Shown here piece by piece: positions 6,960 to 14,340 of a stretch of DNA of 64,000 bases. Both the position numbers and the translations under genes were made by a program. The stretch's first letter is position 1; each line of letters opens with the position of its first letter. The stretch is from positions 1 through 64,000 of the forward strand of contig CAIMSU010000228.1 in assembly GCA_903844155.1 (NCBI GenBank), written 5' to 3'. This stretch comes from an uncultured Pseudomonadota bacterium. Lineage in GTDB: Bacteria; Myxococcota_A; UBA796; SXON01. The notes beneath the pieces are model-generated. The model worked only from the letters and a program-made list of their open reading frames with translations. It did no database searches and had not been told where the DNA came from.

Positions 6960-8105
6960 TCACCGTGGGCCTTGTCCTTTCTGCGCGTGATTCTCCGATT
7001 TTTCATCACGTTTGGCCGTCCAGTGCTTGATCTGTTTCTTGGCCGCGTCTCGTTCGTCGTTAGTCTTGGCGTTCTGAAGGTCCAGCTTGGCCTTGTCGAG
7101 GTTTCGTTGGGCACTATCTGCCGCGTCCGGATTCGACTTTCGTCCGGTCTTGCCCCCGCCGTCGGTCTTTCCCATCTCGGCAGGGTCGCCGGTAGGGTCC
7201 GCGGCCGGAAGTTCCACCGGCCCCAACCCAATCTCCGGTGCTGGCGTGACAGCTGGAGGAAGGTAATCGTAGGGATCGAGCCCGATCGGGCGAGGCAGGT
7301 AGAGGGGGGGCAATTCTATGTGGGGGGCCGGACTCCCCGGGGCCCTCGCCGGCACGGGAAGTTGGGGGATTTCCCGAGGCGTATCGGAGGGAATGCCAGG
7401 CGAATGCGCGATGGCGGCGGGGAACGGTGCCGAGGGTCGCCCGGCGACCGTCTTCCTCGGCTGGTCGCTTGCCAGCAAAAAGGGCATGAGAACTATTGCA
7501 CCGCCAGCCAGAGCGTCCGTCAGCAGGTCCGTCCAGCCCGCCTCGCTCACAGCCTTGGCTCCTCCGCGGACGAGTGTTCCCTCGTCGCCGAATGCGTCAG
7601 GTCCGTCGGGAACTCCCGGGGTTCCAGTCGGCAAGTCCTCCGTCTGCGGCGTTGCCATCCCGTCCGAGTCGAATTTGGAGATCGCCGCCCCATGACAATA
7701 CCCAAACCGATTCACCCCATCCCCCAACCCAATCGGATCCGCCGACGTCCACCTCCCCAACCAAGGTGCGTAGTACCGCACTCCATGGCACTGCAACCCC
7801 GTCTCTTCATCCCGTTCCATCCCCGTATACCGATACCTCTTCCTCGAAACCTCACTATCCCCATCATTCGACCACCACGCCGTACTCCCATACGGGTGGT
7901 ATTCCTCATACTTGACGCGGGACTTCAGGCGCCTTTGGGCGTGCCCCCGCCCGAGTACGGTCGGGGACGCGCTGCTGCGGGCCGGGTCGCGTCCGACTCG
8001 CTGCGCTCGGTCCGCGGAAGACCGCGGACTGAACCCTCCGCATCGCTCACGCGGGGAGGCGCGTCGAACGGGCTCGGCCAGCCCGCGCCAGCCCGCGGTC
8101 CTCAC
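6960..8105 (-). CDS. Orphan Rhs/TcC C-terminal cassette 4, proline-rich linker with basic C-terminal tip
   Basis: 381 aa from a GTG at 8103–8105 that overlaps the stop of the preceding gene as GTGA (8102–8105). Residues ~1–65 are a leader containing GFSPRSSADRA, shared with cassettes 2 and 3; ~66–150 are the Rhs-core block, whose end is altered to KFDSDGM. The tip begins with a hydrophobic helix (GGAIVLMPFLLA), then a long Pro/Ala linker (~240–310), and ends in a charged ~60-residue domain (NLDKAKLDLQNAKTNDE … KHWTAKRDEKSENHAQKGQG). The tail resembles ends of polymorphic toxins seen elsewhere, but I cannot assign an activity. Its immunity candidate lacks a signal peptide, so a nucleic-acid or other cytoplasmic target is a reasonable guess. 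Confidence 0.75.
   Translation of the reverse strand: MRTAGWRGLAEPVRRASPRERCGGFSPRSSADRAQRVGRDPARSSASPTVLGRGHAQRRLKSRVKYEEYHPYGSTAWWSNDGDSEVSRKRYRYTGMERDEETGLQCHGVRYYAPWLGRWTSADPIGLGDGVNRFGYCHGAAISKFDSDGMATPQTEDLPTGTPGVPDGPDAFGDEGTLVRGGAKAVSEAGWTDLLTDALAGGAIVLMPFLLASDQPRKTVAGRPSAPFPAAIAHSPGIPSDTPREIPQLPVPARAPGSPAPHIELPPLYLPRPIGLDPYDYLPPAVTPAPEIGLGPVELPAADPTGDPAEMGKTDGGGKTGRKSNPDAADSAQRNLDKAKLDLQNAKTNDERDAAKKQIKHWTAKRDEKSENHAQKGQGPR
7656..7910 (-). repeat. Rhs-core homology arm, copy 4 (255 bp)
   Basis: Same block as at 17873–18127, from YEEYHPYG to the residues KFDSDGM. The last ~15 codons diverge (GAAISKFDSDGM instead of G-PCGGRDETGL), so the match to tcC breaks off a little earlier here. 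Confidence 0.85.
8009..8030. repeat. Leader hairpin of cassette 4
   Basis: Perfect 8 bp stem with a 4-base loop (GTCCGCGG-TCTT-CCGCGGAC on the minus strand), inside leader codons for SPRSSAD. The same hairpin lies in the leaders of cassettes 3 (12416–12437) and 2 (14231–14252). Confidence 0.6.
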
Positions 8106-8557
8106 CCGGCCGCCCGATCTGGCACGAGTTCGCGCCAGACCGCCGTCGCCGGGTCGACGAACGTCCGCAGCGCCGAGAACTCCGCGGCTCTCGCGAGGCC
8201 CTCCTCCACCGCGTACCGCACGACGACGCGCCCCTGCCGGTAGACGACGGGGTTCGGCAGCGGCGCCGACGACGGTGGGCCAGTCTCATCCGATGCGAGC
8301 GCCAGCCACAGGCCGGTGAGCGCGGCGTCGACCTCAGCGCCGGTCACATCGTTCGGCGCGACGACGTCGAGGTAGGCGTGGACGCGCGCGGCGCTGGACG
8401 GCATCGCAAGGTGGTCTGCGACGAGGCGCCCAGGCGTTGACTCCGGAATCGTCCAGGCCTCATCCGGCCAGGAAAACGCGGCGTCGTGCAGGTGACGGTA
8501 GGCGTTGACACCGCTTCGGCCTGACGCGTCGCTCACGCGGTGCGCGGTGCTGTACAT
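8102..8557 (-). CDS. Unknown protein, third gene of papain-like operon
   Basis: 151 aa, ATG at 8555–8557, two bases after the stop of the previous gene. No signal peptide or membrane segment. The middle (PSSAARVHAYLDVVAPNDVTGAEVDAALTGLWLALA) looks like a helical soluble domain, and the end (VVYRQGRVVVRYAVEEG) looks like β-strands. I recognise no family. The three genes 9308→8102 overlap or nearly touch and should be one operon; the last stop overlaps the GTG of toxin cassette 4. It may be a partner or immunity protein for the papain-like gene product, but that rests on position only. Confidence 0.6.
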   Translation of the reverse strand: MYSTAHRVSDASGRSGVNAYRHLHDAAFSWPDEAWTIPESTPGRLVADHLAMPSSAARVHAYLDVVAPNDVTGAEVDAALTGLWLALASDETGPPSSAPLPNPVVYRQGRVVVRYAVEEGLARAAEFSALRTFVDPATAVWRELVPDRAAG

Positions 8558-8559
8558 CG

Positions 8560-8958
8560 CTATCCGACCTTCCGGCCGACCGGCCCGGCAGGCAACGGCA
8601 ACCGCGGCGAACGGGCGAGCGGGATCACGTTCGCCGCGCGCGGGACATCCTGTTCCTCCCGGACGAAGGCGGCGAGCTGGGCGACGAACGCATCCGAGGC
8701 GCGGCTCGTGAGCTTCAGCCGGACCGAGAGCGGCGCGGGCGGTCCGGGGAGCCGCATCGCCAGGAACCGAGCGAAGCGCTCTGGGACACGATGCGCGATG
8801 TCCAGCGAAGTCCCCGCAGCGACGTGCCACATTTCGACGAGCAGCAGGGTCTGGAGTTCGACGGCATGAGGCGGACCCCAGGCGTCGGGCGAGGCGAGGA
8901 CGCGCGCCAGCCGCTCCTGAACGAACGAGGCCATCACTTGGGACGGCGCTACAGGCAT
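8560..8958 (-). CDS. Unknown protein, second gene of papain-like operon
   Basis: 132 aa. The ATG at 8956–8958 overlaps the end of the peptidase-like gene by ten bases; an alternative ATG lies eight codons later (MASFVQERLARV). The sequence is mainly helical (LLLVEMWHVAAG, ERFARFLAMRL, VAQLAAFVREEQD), ends in a Pro/Arg-rich tail and has no export signal. I recognise no family. Tight coupling between an upstream papain-fold protein and a downstream unknown gene suggests that this is a dedicated partner, such as an immunity protein or adaptor. Confidence 0.6.
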   Translation of the reverse strand: MPVAPSQVMASFVQERLARVLASPDAWGPPHAVELQTLLLVEMWHVAAGTSLDIAHRVPERFARFLAMRLPGPPAPLSVRLKLTSRASDAFVAQLAAFVREEQDVPRAANVIPLARSPRLPLPAGPVGRKVG

Positions 8959-9308
8959 GCGTCCGCCAGGTCGTCCGGGTCAACCGCGAGGTCGTCCGCG
9001 TACTCCCAGTGCGCGAGCAAATACTCGGGCCGAGGCGTGCCCGGGACCCCTGTGAGCGCGTCCACGACGTGGTTCTCGGCGCCGACGGCAACGTGGTGGT
9101 ACCAGGTCGTCTCGCCGATGCGAGGGACGACGTAGACCCCGTACCCGGGCCTTGGCCGGATCAGCAGGCCTTCCGCGCTGCCATCGCGCTCCCGAGCGAC
9201 GGGGAGAATCCCACGCGCGAGCACCGCGCACTCGCCTGACCGCGCGGGATGGGCGTCAATCAGCGCGGTGACGCGCTCGCGTTGGCTGGGATTCCACGGG
9301 ATCGACAT
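8949..9308 (-). CDS. Papain/NlpC-like fold protein, putative cysteine peptidase toxin
   Basis: 119 aa from an ATG at 9306–9308. A cysteine in a helix start (SGECAVLARGI), followed by two β-strands and a histidine in HHVAVGAENHVVDALTG, is the Cys…His-x-x-x-Asp order of papain-like toxin domains and their relatives. The small size (one domain only), the lack of a signal peptide and the location between recombinase copies suggest either a free toxin domain or the catalytic subunit of a small conflict operon with the two genes that follow. The family call rests on motif order and is tentative. The gene is divergent from recombinase copy 2. Confidence 0.55.
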   Translation of the reverse strand: MSIPWNPSQRERVTALIDAHPARSGECAVLARGILPVARERDGSAEGLLIRPRPGYGVYVVPRIGETTWYHHVAVGAENHVVDALTGVPGTPRPEYLLAHWEYADDLAVDPDDLADACL

Positions 9309-9396
9309 AGCGGAAACGTAGCACGGGGGTGGGCCATGCGGCGGAGGCGAGGCCAGCGCGAGCGAACCGACACCCGGTGTCAGTGTCCAACCCGCC

Positions 9397-10248
9397 ATGG
9401 AGACGTTCGGCGAGATCGTCCGACTCTGGCTCGCCGACGTCGTCGGGCGCCTGGACCTGTCGCCGTCGACGAAGATCTGCTACCGGCGCGTGGCGAAGCG
9501 GCTCGCGGCCTGGGGTGACGAGGTCGGTCGCACATGCGTCGATCTGGCACCCTTCGTGGTCCTTCGGAGTAGAACTGGGCTTTCGCCGAGGACGATGCGG
9601 CTGGAGCTGCGGATCGCCTCCGCCGCCTTCCACTGGGGACAGAAGCACGGGTCCATCGCGACGACGGCGTTGATGTGGACGCCGCGCGTGAAGGTCGACC
9701 GCGAGATGTTTTGGTGCAACCACCGGACCCCCTCCGTCGACGAGGTCACCGCGGTGATCGCGGCGATGCCCGACGACGACTGGCGGTTGGCGGTGAAGCT
9801 GCTCGCGCGGACCGGCGCGCGGGCGGGCGAGGTGGTCGCCTTGCGCGTGCGCGACTTCGACGATTCCGGGCCGCGTCTCGCCTTCGGTGCCGTGCAGGGC
9901 GCGAGCAAGACCGGGATGCGCTGGTTCCCGCTCGACGCGGACAGCGCGCGGGAGCTTCGCGGGAGGACGGGGACGGGATCGCTGCTGGACTTCGGCGCCT
10001 CGGTCGCGCAGATTCAGGGGCTGCAGCGTCGACTCCGCGCTGCAGCCGCGGTCGCGGGCGTTCCAGCGTTCACGCCGCATGGGCTGCGGAGGATGGTTGT
10101 CACCCGGCTCCTGCGGGCCGGCGTGAACCCCGGCACCGCAGCGACGCTCACCGGGCACACCGTCGAGGTCATGCTCCGGTACTACCAGCAGGTGAGCGAC
10201 GAGGATCGGCGGGCGGCGGTGGTTTTGGCGGGGTTGGGGAGGGTGTGA
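9397..10248 (+). CDS. Tyrosine recombinase (XerC/phage integrase family), copy 2
   Basis: 283 aa, the same length as copy 1 and differing at about 25 positions. All catalytic residues are kept: R142 (TGARAGEV), K171 (GASKTGMRW), H228 and R231 (TPHGLRR), H254 (TGH) and the tyrosine pair in VEVMLRYYQQ. Changes are spread over both domains (for example VCDFDD to VRDFDD, ALIAS to AAVAG), so both copies look under selection to stay functional and neither is frameshifted. It is divergent from the papain-like operon and runs toward the immunity gene of cassette 3, with two REP-like elements in between. Confidence 0.92.
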   Translation: METFGEIVRLWLADVVGRLDLSPSTKICYRRVAKRLAAWGDEVGRTCVDLAPFVVLRSRTGLSPRTMRLELRIASAAFHWGQKHGSIATTALMWTPRVKVDREMFWCNHRTPSVDEVTAVIAAMPDDDWRLAVKLLARTGARAGEVVALRVRDFDDSGPRLAFGAVQGASKTGMRWFPLDADSARELRGRTGTGSLLDFGASVAQIQGLQRRLRAAAAVAGVPAFTPHGLRRMVVTRLLRAGVNPGTAATLTGHTVEVMLRYYQQVSDEDRRAAVVLAGLGRV

Positions 10249-10256
10249 GCCGAGGC

Positions 10257-10370
10257 GGGGTCGGGACGATCGCATTTAAAGGTTGCGGCTCGGGCCGGGG
10301 ATCGCGGGCTTCGGAGAACGGACGAACGCCGGGAATATGGGGAAGTGCGAAATATGATCGATCTGACCCC
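10257..10370. repeat. REP-like imperfect palindrome 2 (114 bp)
   Basis: Starts GGGGTCGGGACGATCGC and ends ATGATCGATCTGACCCC, with the internal GACGAACGCCGGGAAT core. It begins 8 bases after the stop of recombinase copy 2, matching the placing of palindrome 1 after copy 1. Confidence 0.75.
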
Positions 10371-10376
10371 TGAGGC

Positions 10377-10480
10377 CGCGGGATGATCGCATTTAGAGGT
10401 TCGGCCTTCCGCCGAGGTTCGCGGCGAACGGGCGAACGCCGGGAATGGCGGGAAATGGTCATTGTGATCGATCTGACCCC
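10377..10480. repeat. REP-like imperfect palindrome 3 (~104 bp)
   Basis: Tandem neighbour of palindrome 2. The left end is degenerate (CGCGGGATGATCGC) while the right end (GTGATCGATCTGACCCC) and the GGGCGAACGCCGGGAAT core are intact. It borders the 3' end of the cassette 3 immunity gene. Confidence 0.65.
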
Positions 10481-10500
10481 TGGGCCTGTGTCGGCAAGCG

Positions 10501-11181
10501 TCACAGAAAGGTAAAGACAGGCGAGTCCGGCCTCCGCCATGTGGTACTCGCCGCAGAAAGGGCGTTCAGAAAGTCCGCACAATCTCGGCGCTCGCATTCG
10601 CGCGATGCCGTGTCGACGTGGCCCGACTCCTGACTACGTGGGTGCTCCGTCCAGAGCATCCATTCTCGAAGGAAGGTGACGAGGAGTTGGTGTTGCACGC
10701 CGGTGGCGGTCCGGAGCCACGCCCCCCAAACTGAGGCCGCTTGCCCAAAATCGCATTCCCAAAACACACCGTTCAGCTTCCAGGAGTCCTCAAGTCTGCC
10801 ATGCGCGGTTCGGTGGAGTTGGGTACCCCACTGCGCGGGCTCAGCGAGCAGCGCAAAGCCGGACACGAGCACGCCGACCGTTCCTGACTGCCGGAGCCCT
10901 TGGCGACGAATCGTCTCCCACCTAGGGTCGTCGAGAATAGGTGTCAGCATCAGGGCCGACACGGTTTTTGCCGCGACCTCCGGCTCGCGGCCCTTCAACA
11001 AGACGTCGGACACGCCAGACGGCGAGCGGAAGCGGCATTGCCCCTCGTCCATCTCGACGACGATGTCACCGCTCACGGCGATTAGGATGGACACAGCTGG
11101 CTCTTCACCGCCAGGCGCGGAGTCCGCGATCCCGGTAGCCGCGTTGGCGGCGGCGGCCATGATGAGGGTACCCAAGATCAC
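10501..11181 (-). CDS. Candidate immunity protein of cassette 3, secreted
   Basis: 226 aa. The GTG start overlaps the TGA of the toxin by four bases (GTGA, 11178–11181). The first ~16 residues (ILGTLIMAAAANAATG) look like a Sec signal peptide with cleavage after ANA. The mature domain (SILIAVSGDIVVEMDEGQCRF … SGFALLAEPAQWG … LREWMLWTEHP) is unknown to me. The C-terminal ~40 residues are rich in Cys, Arg and Ser. Its place directly after a toxin tip suggests an antidote; export suggests that the target lies in the periplasm. The predicted JAB-like peptidase activity of the partner tip would fit that site. Confidence 0.6.
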   Translation of the reverse strand: MILGTLIMAAAANAATGIADSAPGGEEPAVSILIAVSGDIVVEMDEGQCRFRSPSGVSDVLLKGREPEVAAKTVSALMLTPILDDPRWETIRRQGLRQSGTVGVLVSGFALLAEPAQWGTQLHRTAHGRLEDSWKLNGVFWECDFGQAASVWGAWLRTATGVQHQLLVTFLREWMLWTEHPRSQESGHVDTASRECERRDCADFLNALSAASTTWRRPDSPVFTFL

Positions 11182-12494
11182 AGGTTTGCGACCTTCTGGA
11201 AATTGGTTGTGTCCGGCCGGAGCACGTAGGCACTGGCCGCGTTGCCATAGATGAGTCTCGTCAGCCGCGCGAGCTTGAGGTCCGAGTCGACGATCCCGAG
11301 CGCCGAGTGGTAGGCTTTTCTGTACTCTTGGGCTGTCGCGATGTCCGACGCCACCCCCTCCAGCCCTGACACTCGGGCCCCGACATCTGTGTAGGCCGTG
11401 GCGCTCCCCGACCGGATTGCGATCGCGCTTCCGCTCGCGACCTCGCCTGGCTTCCCCCGTTCGAGCGCGGCATCGGGGACATCCGAAAGCGCGATAACAA
11501 CATTCGCCCGGCCAGGCTTGGCCGCGTGGACGATGTCCCGGGTGGACAGGTAGCCGGCAACATCGGCAGAACGTGCCGCTCGCGCCGGGTGCAAATGAAT
11601 CAGGTAAGTCGCAACGTTCTTCAGAGACAGCTTCCCGAGGACGTCAACCATCCCGCTCGCGATCGCATCATTGTCAGCGTCCGATGCCACGAACGGCGAT
11701 GATGTCGAGCCGTCGGGCCCGGCTGCCGGAGTGCCGACCGTCTCGACCGCCGACGAAACCGCCCCACGCCCGCTGCGAGTGTCGACTCGTCCCTGAATGC
11801 CTGTCTCGAAGCAGAAGTTTCTTAGGGCTTTCGCCTCCTCGTCGGGGGGGAGTTGTCGAAAGTAGTCGGAGGAGGTCAATCGACCGAATGCACGCTTTTG
11901 TGCACCGGGGTCATTCGCCACACGCTCCAACTCGCCCCGAGCAGCCGCCCCCACCGGGCCAAAGTCGACCGTCGAGTCACCGGCAAGAAGGCCCTGAATG
12001 ACCCCCGTCAATTCCGGCGATTCGTGTACGGTGGGGTATTGCTCTTCTGGATCAGCCAGACCCGTCTCATCCCTCCCCCCGCACGGATTCCCATGACAAT
12101 ACCCAAACCTGTTGACCCCGTCCCCCAACCCTATGGGATCCGAGCTCACCCACCTCCCCAGCCAGGGCGCGTAGTACCTCACCCCATGGCACTGCAAGCC
12201 CGTCTCCTCATCCCTCTCCATCCCGGTGTACCGATATCGCTTCTTCGAAACCTCGGTATCCCCGTCGTTCGACCACCAGGCGGTGGACCCGTAGGGGTGG
12301 TATTCCTCATACTGCCCGCGAAGAGGCCGGCGTCCGAGCTTCAAGCGGATCCGGGCGTGCCCCCGCCCGAGTACGGCCGGGGTCGCGCTGCTCCGGGCTC
12401 GCGGACAGGCCGCTCGGTCCGCGGAAGACCGCGGACTGAACCCTGCGCATCGCTCACGCTGGGCGGGTTGACGACGGGCGGAGGGCGATGTCAT
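11178..12494 (-). CDS. Orphan Rhs/TcC C-terminal cassette 3, possible JAB/JAMM-like peptidase tip
   Basis: 438 aa from ATG 12492–12494, 31 bases from a REP-like palindrome. Leader residues ~1–61 (SPSARRQPAQRERCAGFSPRSSADRA…) match cassette 2 almost word for word. The Rhs-core block covers ~62–146 and ends GRDETGL. In the ~290-residue tip the stretch YLIHLHP…YLSTRDIVHAAKPG…VVIALSD follows the order of the JAB/MPN metallopeptidase motif (H-x-H-P, then S-x-x-D-I), with a longer gap than usual between the histidines and the serine. I therefore propose a JAB-like tip at moderate confidence; the preceding ~130 residues are unassigned. A secreted partner gene overlaps its stop. Confidence 0.75.
   Translation of the reverse strand: MTSPSARRQPAQRERCAGFSPRSSADRAACPRARSSATPAVLGRGHARIRLKLGRRPLRGQYEEYHPYGSTAWWSNDGDTEVSKKRYRYTGMERDEETGLQCHGVRYYAPWLGRWVSSDPIGLGDGVNRFGYCHGNPCGGRDETGLADPEEQYPTVHESPELTGVIQGLLAGDSTVDFGPVGAAARGELERVANDPGAQKRAFGRLTSSDYFRQLPPDEEAKALRNFCFETGIQGRVDTRSGRGAVSSAVETVGTPAAGPDGSTSSPFVASDADNDAIASGMVDVLGKLSLKNVATYLIHLHPARAARSADVAGYLSTRDIVHAAKPGRANVVIALSDVPDAALERGKPGEVASGSAIAIRSGSATAYTDVGARVSGLEGVASDIATAQEYRKAYHSALGIVDSDLKLARLTRLIYGNAASAYVLRPDTTNFQKVANL
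12057..12311 (-). repeat. Rhs-core homology arm, copy 3 (255 bp)
   Basis: Encodes YEEYHPYG to GRDETGL; same length as the tcC core end at 17873–18127 and very similar by eye. Confidence 0.85.
12416..12437. repeat. Leader hairpin of cassette 3
   Basis: GTCCGCGG-TCTT-CCGCGGAC hairpin inside the leader, identical to those of cassettes 2 and 4. Confidence 0.6.
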
Positions 12495-12525
12495 CTGGTT
12501 CCCGCTTCACCTATCCTGAACCTGC

Positions 12526-12628
12526 GGGGTCAGGTCGATCGTGATCGCCGTCGCCCTCCGTCTCGAACCATGCGGGCGAGTGAACGCCGGGAATTCATGG
12601 CGTTCACGATCGCGATCGTCCTGACCCC
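12526..12628. repeat. REP-like imperfect palindrome 4 (103 bp)
   Basis: Outer arms GGGGTCAGGTCGATCGTGATCG and the reverse complement of CGATCGCGATCGTCCTGACCCC match at 20 of 22 positions. An inner hairpin TGAACGCC…GGCGTTCA spans 12581–12606. It lies between the cassette 2 immunity gene and the cassette 3 leader. Confidence 0.8.
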
Positions 12629-12702
12629 TGTTCGCCCCGACGTCGTGGAGGCGCGTGGCTGAACCTCCGAACGTTCACCCAGTCGATGCCATGGACAGTC
12701 CG

Positions 12703-13035
12703 TCAGAGCTCCCCGAGATTGGTCGCGCACGGTGGCGGGACCTTGCACCCGGAGACCTCCGCCTGGCAGACACCGGCAACCCTCTCGGCAGCATCGTCGT
12801 AGCGCTGAAGGAGACGGGCCGAGTCGCGGTGGCCGATGCACAGATCGGCGGCGACGCGAGCCTGGACCTCGTGACACCAAGCCCCGTCGCCCCTGTCCGC
12901 GACGGAGAGCCGGCGGAGGAGGTCTGTTCGGATGTCGGCCCCAACAGCCAAGGTGTGCGCGCACGACGCACTCGGAGGCTCATGCAAGCAGCCCGCCAAC
13001 GCGAGTAGCACCACGACGCTTCGGGGTGTATTCAT
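12703..13035 (-). CDS. Candidate immunity lipoprotein of cassette 2
   Basis: 110 aa, ATG overlapping the toxin stop by four bases (ATGA, 13032–13035). The N-terminus MNTPRSVVVLLALAGC is a textbook lipoprotein signal with lipobox LAGC and Cys16 as acylation site. The mature part has six more cysteines, likely disulphide-bonded in the periplasm, and several Arg/Asp-rich helices (TDLLRRLSVADR, DSARLLQRYDDAAERVAG). No known family. It follows a tip with a zinc-peptidase motif, so an envelope-anchored inhibitor is the working idea, inferred from context. Confidence 0.65.
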   Translation of the reverse strand: MNTPRSVVVLLALAGCLHEPPSASCAHTLAVGADIRTDLLRRLSVADRGDGAWCHEVQARVAADLCIGHRDSARLLQRYDDAAERVAGVCQAEVSGCKVPPPCATNLGEL

Positions 13036-14309
13036 AGTCCAACCAGCATCCGAGCCTGCTCGGCAAATCTATCGGCCCGGCGGTCTTGGCCCTTGACGTA
13101 CGCGTCGGACGCTCGAGCGCTCAAGTATATCAGTGTGTCGTAAGCCGACGCTGCGCCGTGATCATCGCCTTGCACCAAAGACCTTCGAACCGCTCCCAGG
13201 TTCTCTTGGATTCCTGCGTTCACGATCGCACGCTCCGCGCCGTCGAGGCCGGGGCTCCTCTGTCCAAGGAAATATCGACTGGCGAGGTAGCGCTCGCCGA
13301 CCGAGTCCGAGAGGCCCTTGTAGATCTCTTCCCAAGCGCCATAGGCGGCGTTGTCGCTCGATTGCGTTTCGCCAAACTGTTCGCCAGATTCGCGCGCGTA
13401 GGTCTCCGTCGCGCCCTCGTTGAGAAGGCTCACGTTGCCGTCCCGCCCACGGAACAGAGCCGCCCGCTCCGCGCCGTGAGCCTCGTGCGCGTGCGTTGTC
13501 TCGTGGCGGGCCCTGTGGCGATCCGGCAAAGGCAGCCCGATGACGATGACCCCGTGGTCCGCGCTTGACTCGTCAAATCCCGCGCGCCAAGTTGCAACTT
13601 TGTGCTTCGCAAAGCTGCGCATCTCATCGTCGGTCCAATCCTGGTTCCCCGAGATGAGCGAGGCGGCCTTGAGCCCCTTGACCAACTCGCCCACCGAGGC
13701 GTGCGTTCGGTCCCGCACGAGTACCACGGCGTCTTCGAACCCGTCCTGCGGAGCCCCTGAAGCCGCCCCAAAGACCTCGACCTCGATCGCCGCGCGCTGC
13801 AACTCTGTGAGCGCCGCCCGCACATCGCCAGGGGCTTCCGGATCGATCGGGGCCCCAACCTTGGTGACCACGACGTCGCCCGTGAGTCCACTCTGATCCA
13901 TCCCCCCTACCGGCCCCCCATGACAATACCCAAACCGATTCACCCCATCGCCAAGTCCTATGGGATCCGCGCTCGTCCACCTCCCCAACCACGGCGCATA
14001 GTACCGCACCCCGTGGCACTGCAACCCCGTCTCCTCATCCCTCTCCATCCCCGTGTACCGATATCGCTTCTTCGAAACCTCGGTATCGCCGTCGCTCGAC
14101 CACCAAGCGGTGGACCCGTAGGGGTGGTATTCGTCATACTGCCCGCGGATCGGTCGGGGCTTGAAGCCGATCTGGGCGTGCGCCCGTCGGAGTACCGCCG
14201 GGGTCGCGCTGCTATGGGCTCGCTGCGCTCGGTCCGCGGAAGACCGCGGACTGAACCCTGCACATCGCTCACGCTGGGCGGGCTGACGACGGGCGGAGGG
14301 CGATGTCAT
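13032..14309 (-). CDS. Orphan Rhs/TcC C-terminal cassette 2, zinc-metallopeptidase-like tip
   Basis: 425 aa from the ATG at 14307–14309, the position equal to the start of cassette 3 and 31 bases from a REP-like palindrome; an upstream GTG at 14324 is possible. The leader matches cassette 3. The Rhs-core block covers ~58–142 and ends GMDQSGL. In the tip, RHETTHAHEAHG carries HExxH, and 20–30 residues later LLNEGATETYAR gives a glutamate in the NEGxxE form typical of gluzincin-type peptidases, so all three zinc ligands can be placed. This is the best-supported peptidase tip in the array. The final ~110 residues are helical. A lipoprotein partner gene overlaps the stop. Confidence 0.8.
   Translation of the reverse strand: MTSPSARRQPAQRERCAGFSPRSSADRAQRAHSSATPAVLRRAHAQIGFKPRPIRGQYDEYHPYGSTAWWSSDGDTEVSKKRYRYTGMERDEETGLQCHGVRYYAPWLGRWTSADPIGLGDGVNRFGYCHGGPVGGMDQSGLTGDVVVTKVGAPIDPEAPGDVRAALTELQRAAIEVEVFGAASGAPQDGFEDAVVLVRDRTHASVGELVKGLKAASLISGNQDWTDDEMRSFAKHKVATWRAGFDESSADHGVIVIGLPLPDRHRARHETTHAHEAHGAERAALFRGRDGNVSLLNEGATETYARESGEQFGETQSSDNAAYGAWEEIYKGLSDSVGERYLASRYFLGQRSPGLDGAERAIVNAGIQENLGAVRRSLVQGDDHGAASAYDTLIYLSARASDAYVKGQDRRADRFAEQARMLVGL
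13884..14138 (-). repeat. Rhs-core homology arm, copy 2 (255 bp)
   Basis: Encodes YDEYHPYG to GMDQSGL. One early substitution (YDEY for YEEY); otherwise the same length and close by eye to the tcC copy. Confidence 0.85.
14231..14252. repeat. Leader hairpin of cassette 2
   Basis: GTCCGCGG-TCTT-CCGCGGAC hairpin in the leader, same as in cassettes 3 and 4. Confidence 0.6.
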
Positions 14310-14340
14310 CTGGTTCCCGGTCACCTATCCCGCGACCTGC

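Larger units (their letters stand above)
9363..10370 (+). repeat. 1,008 bp recombinase module, copy 2
   Basis: Second copy of the unit at 5276–6283, same length and order: palindrome GACACCCGGTGTC (9369–9381), recombinase gene, REP-like element. Right of it lies a further REP-like element. Confidence 0.8.
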
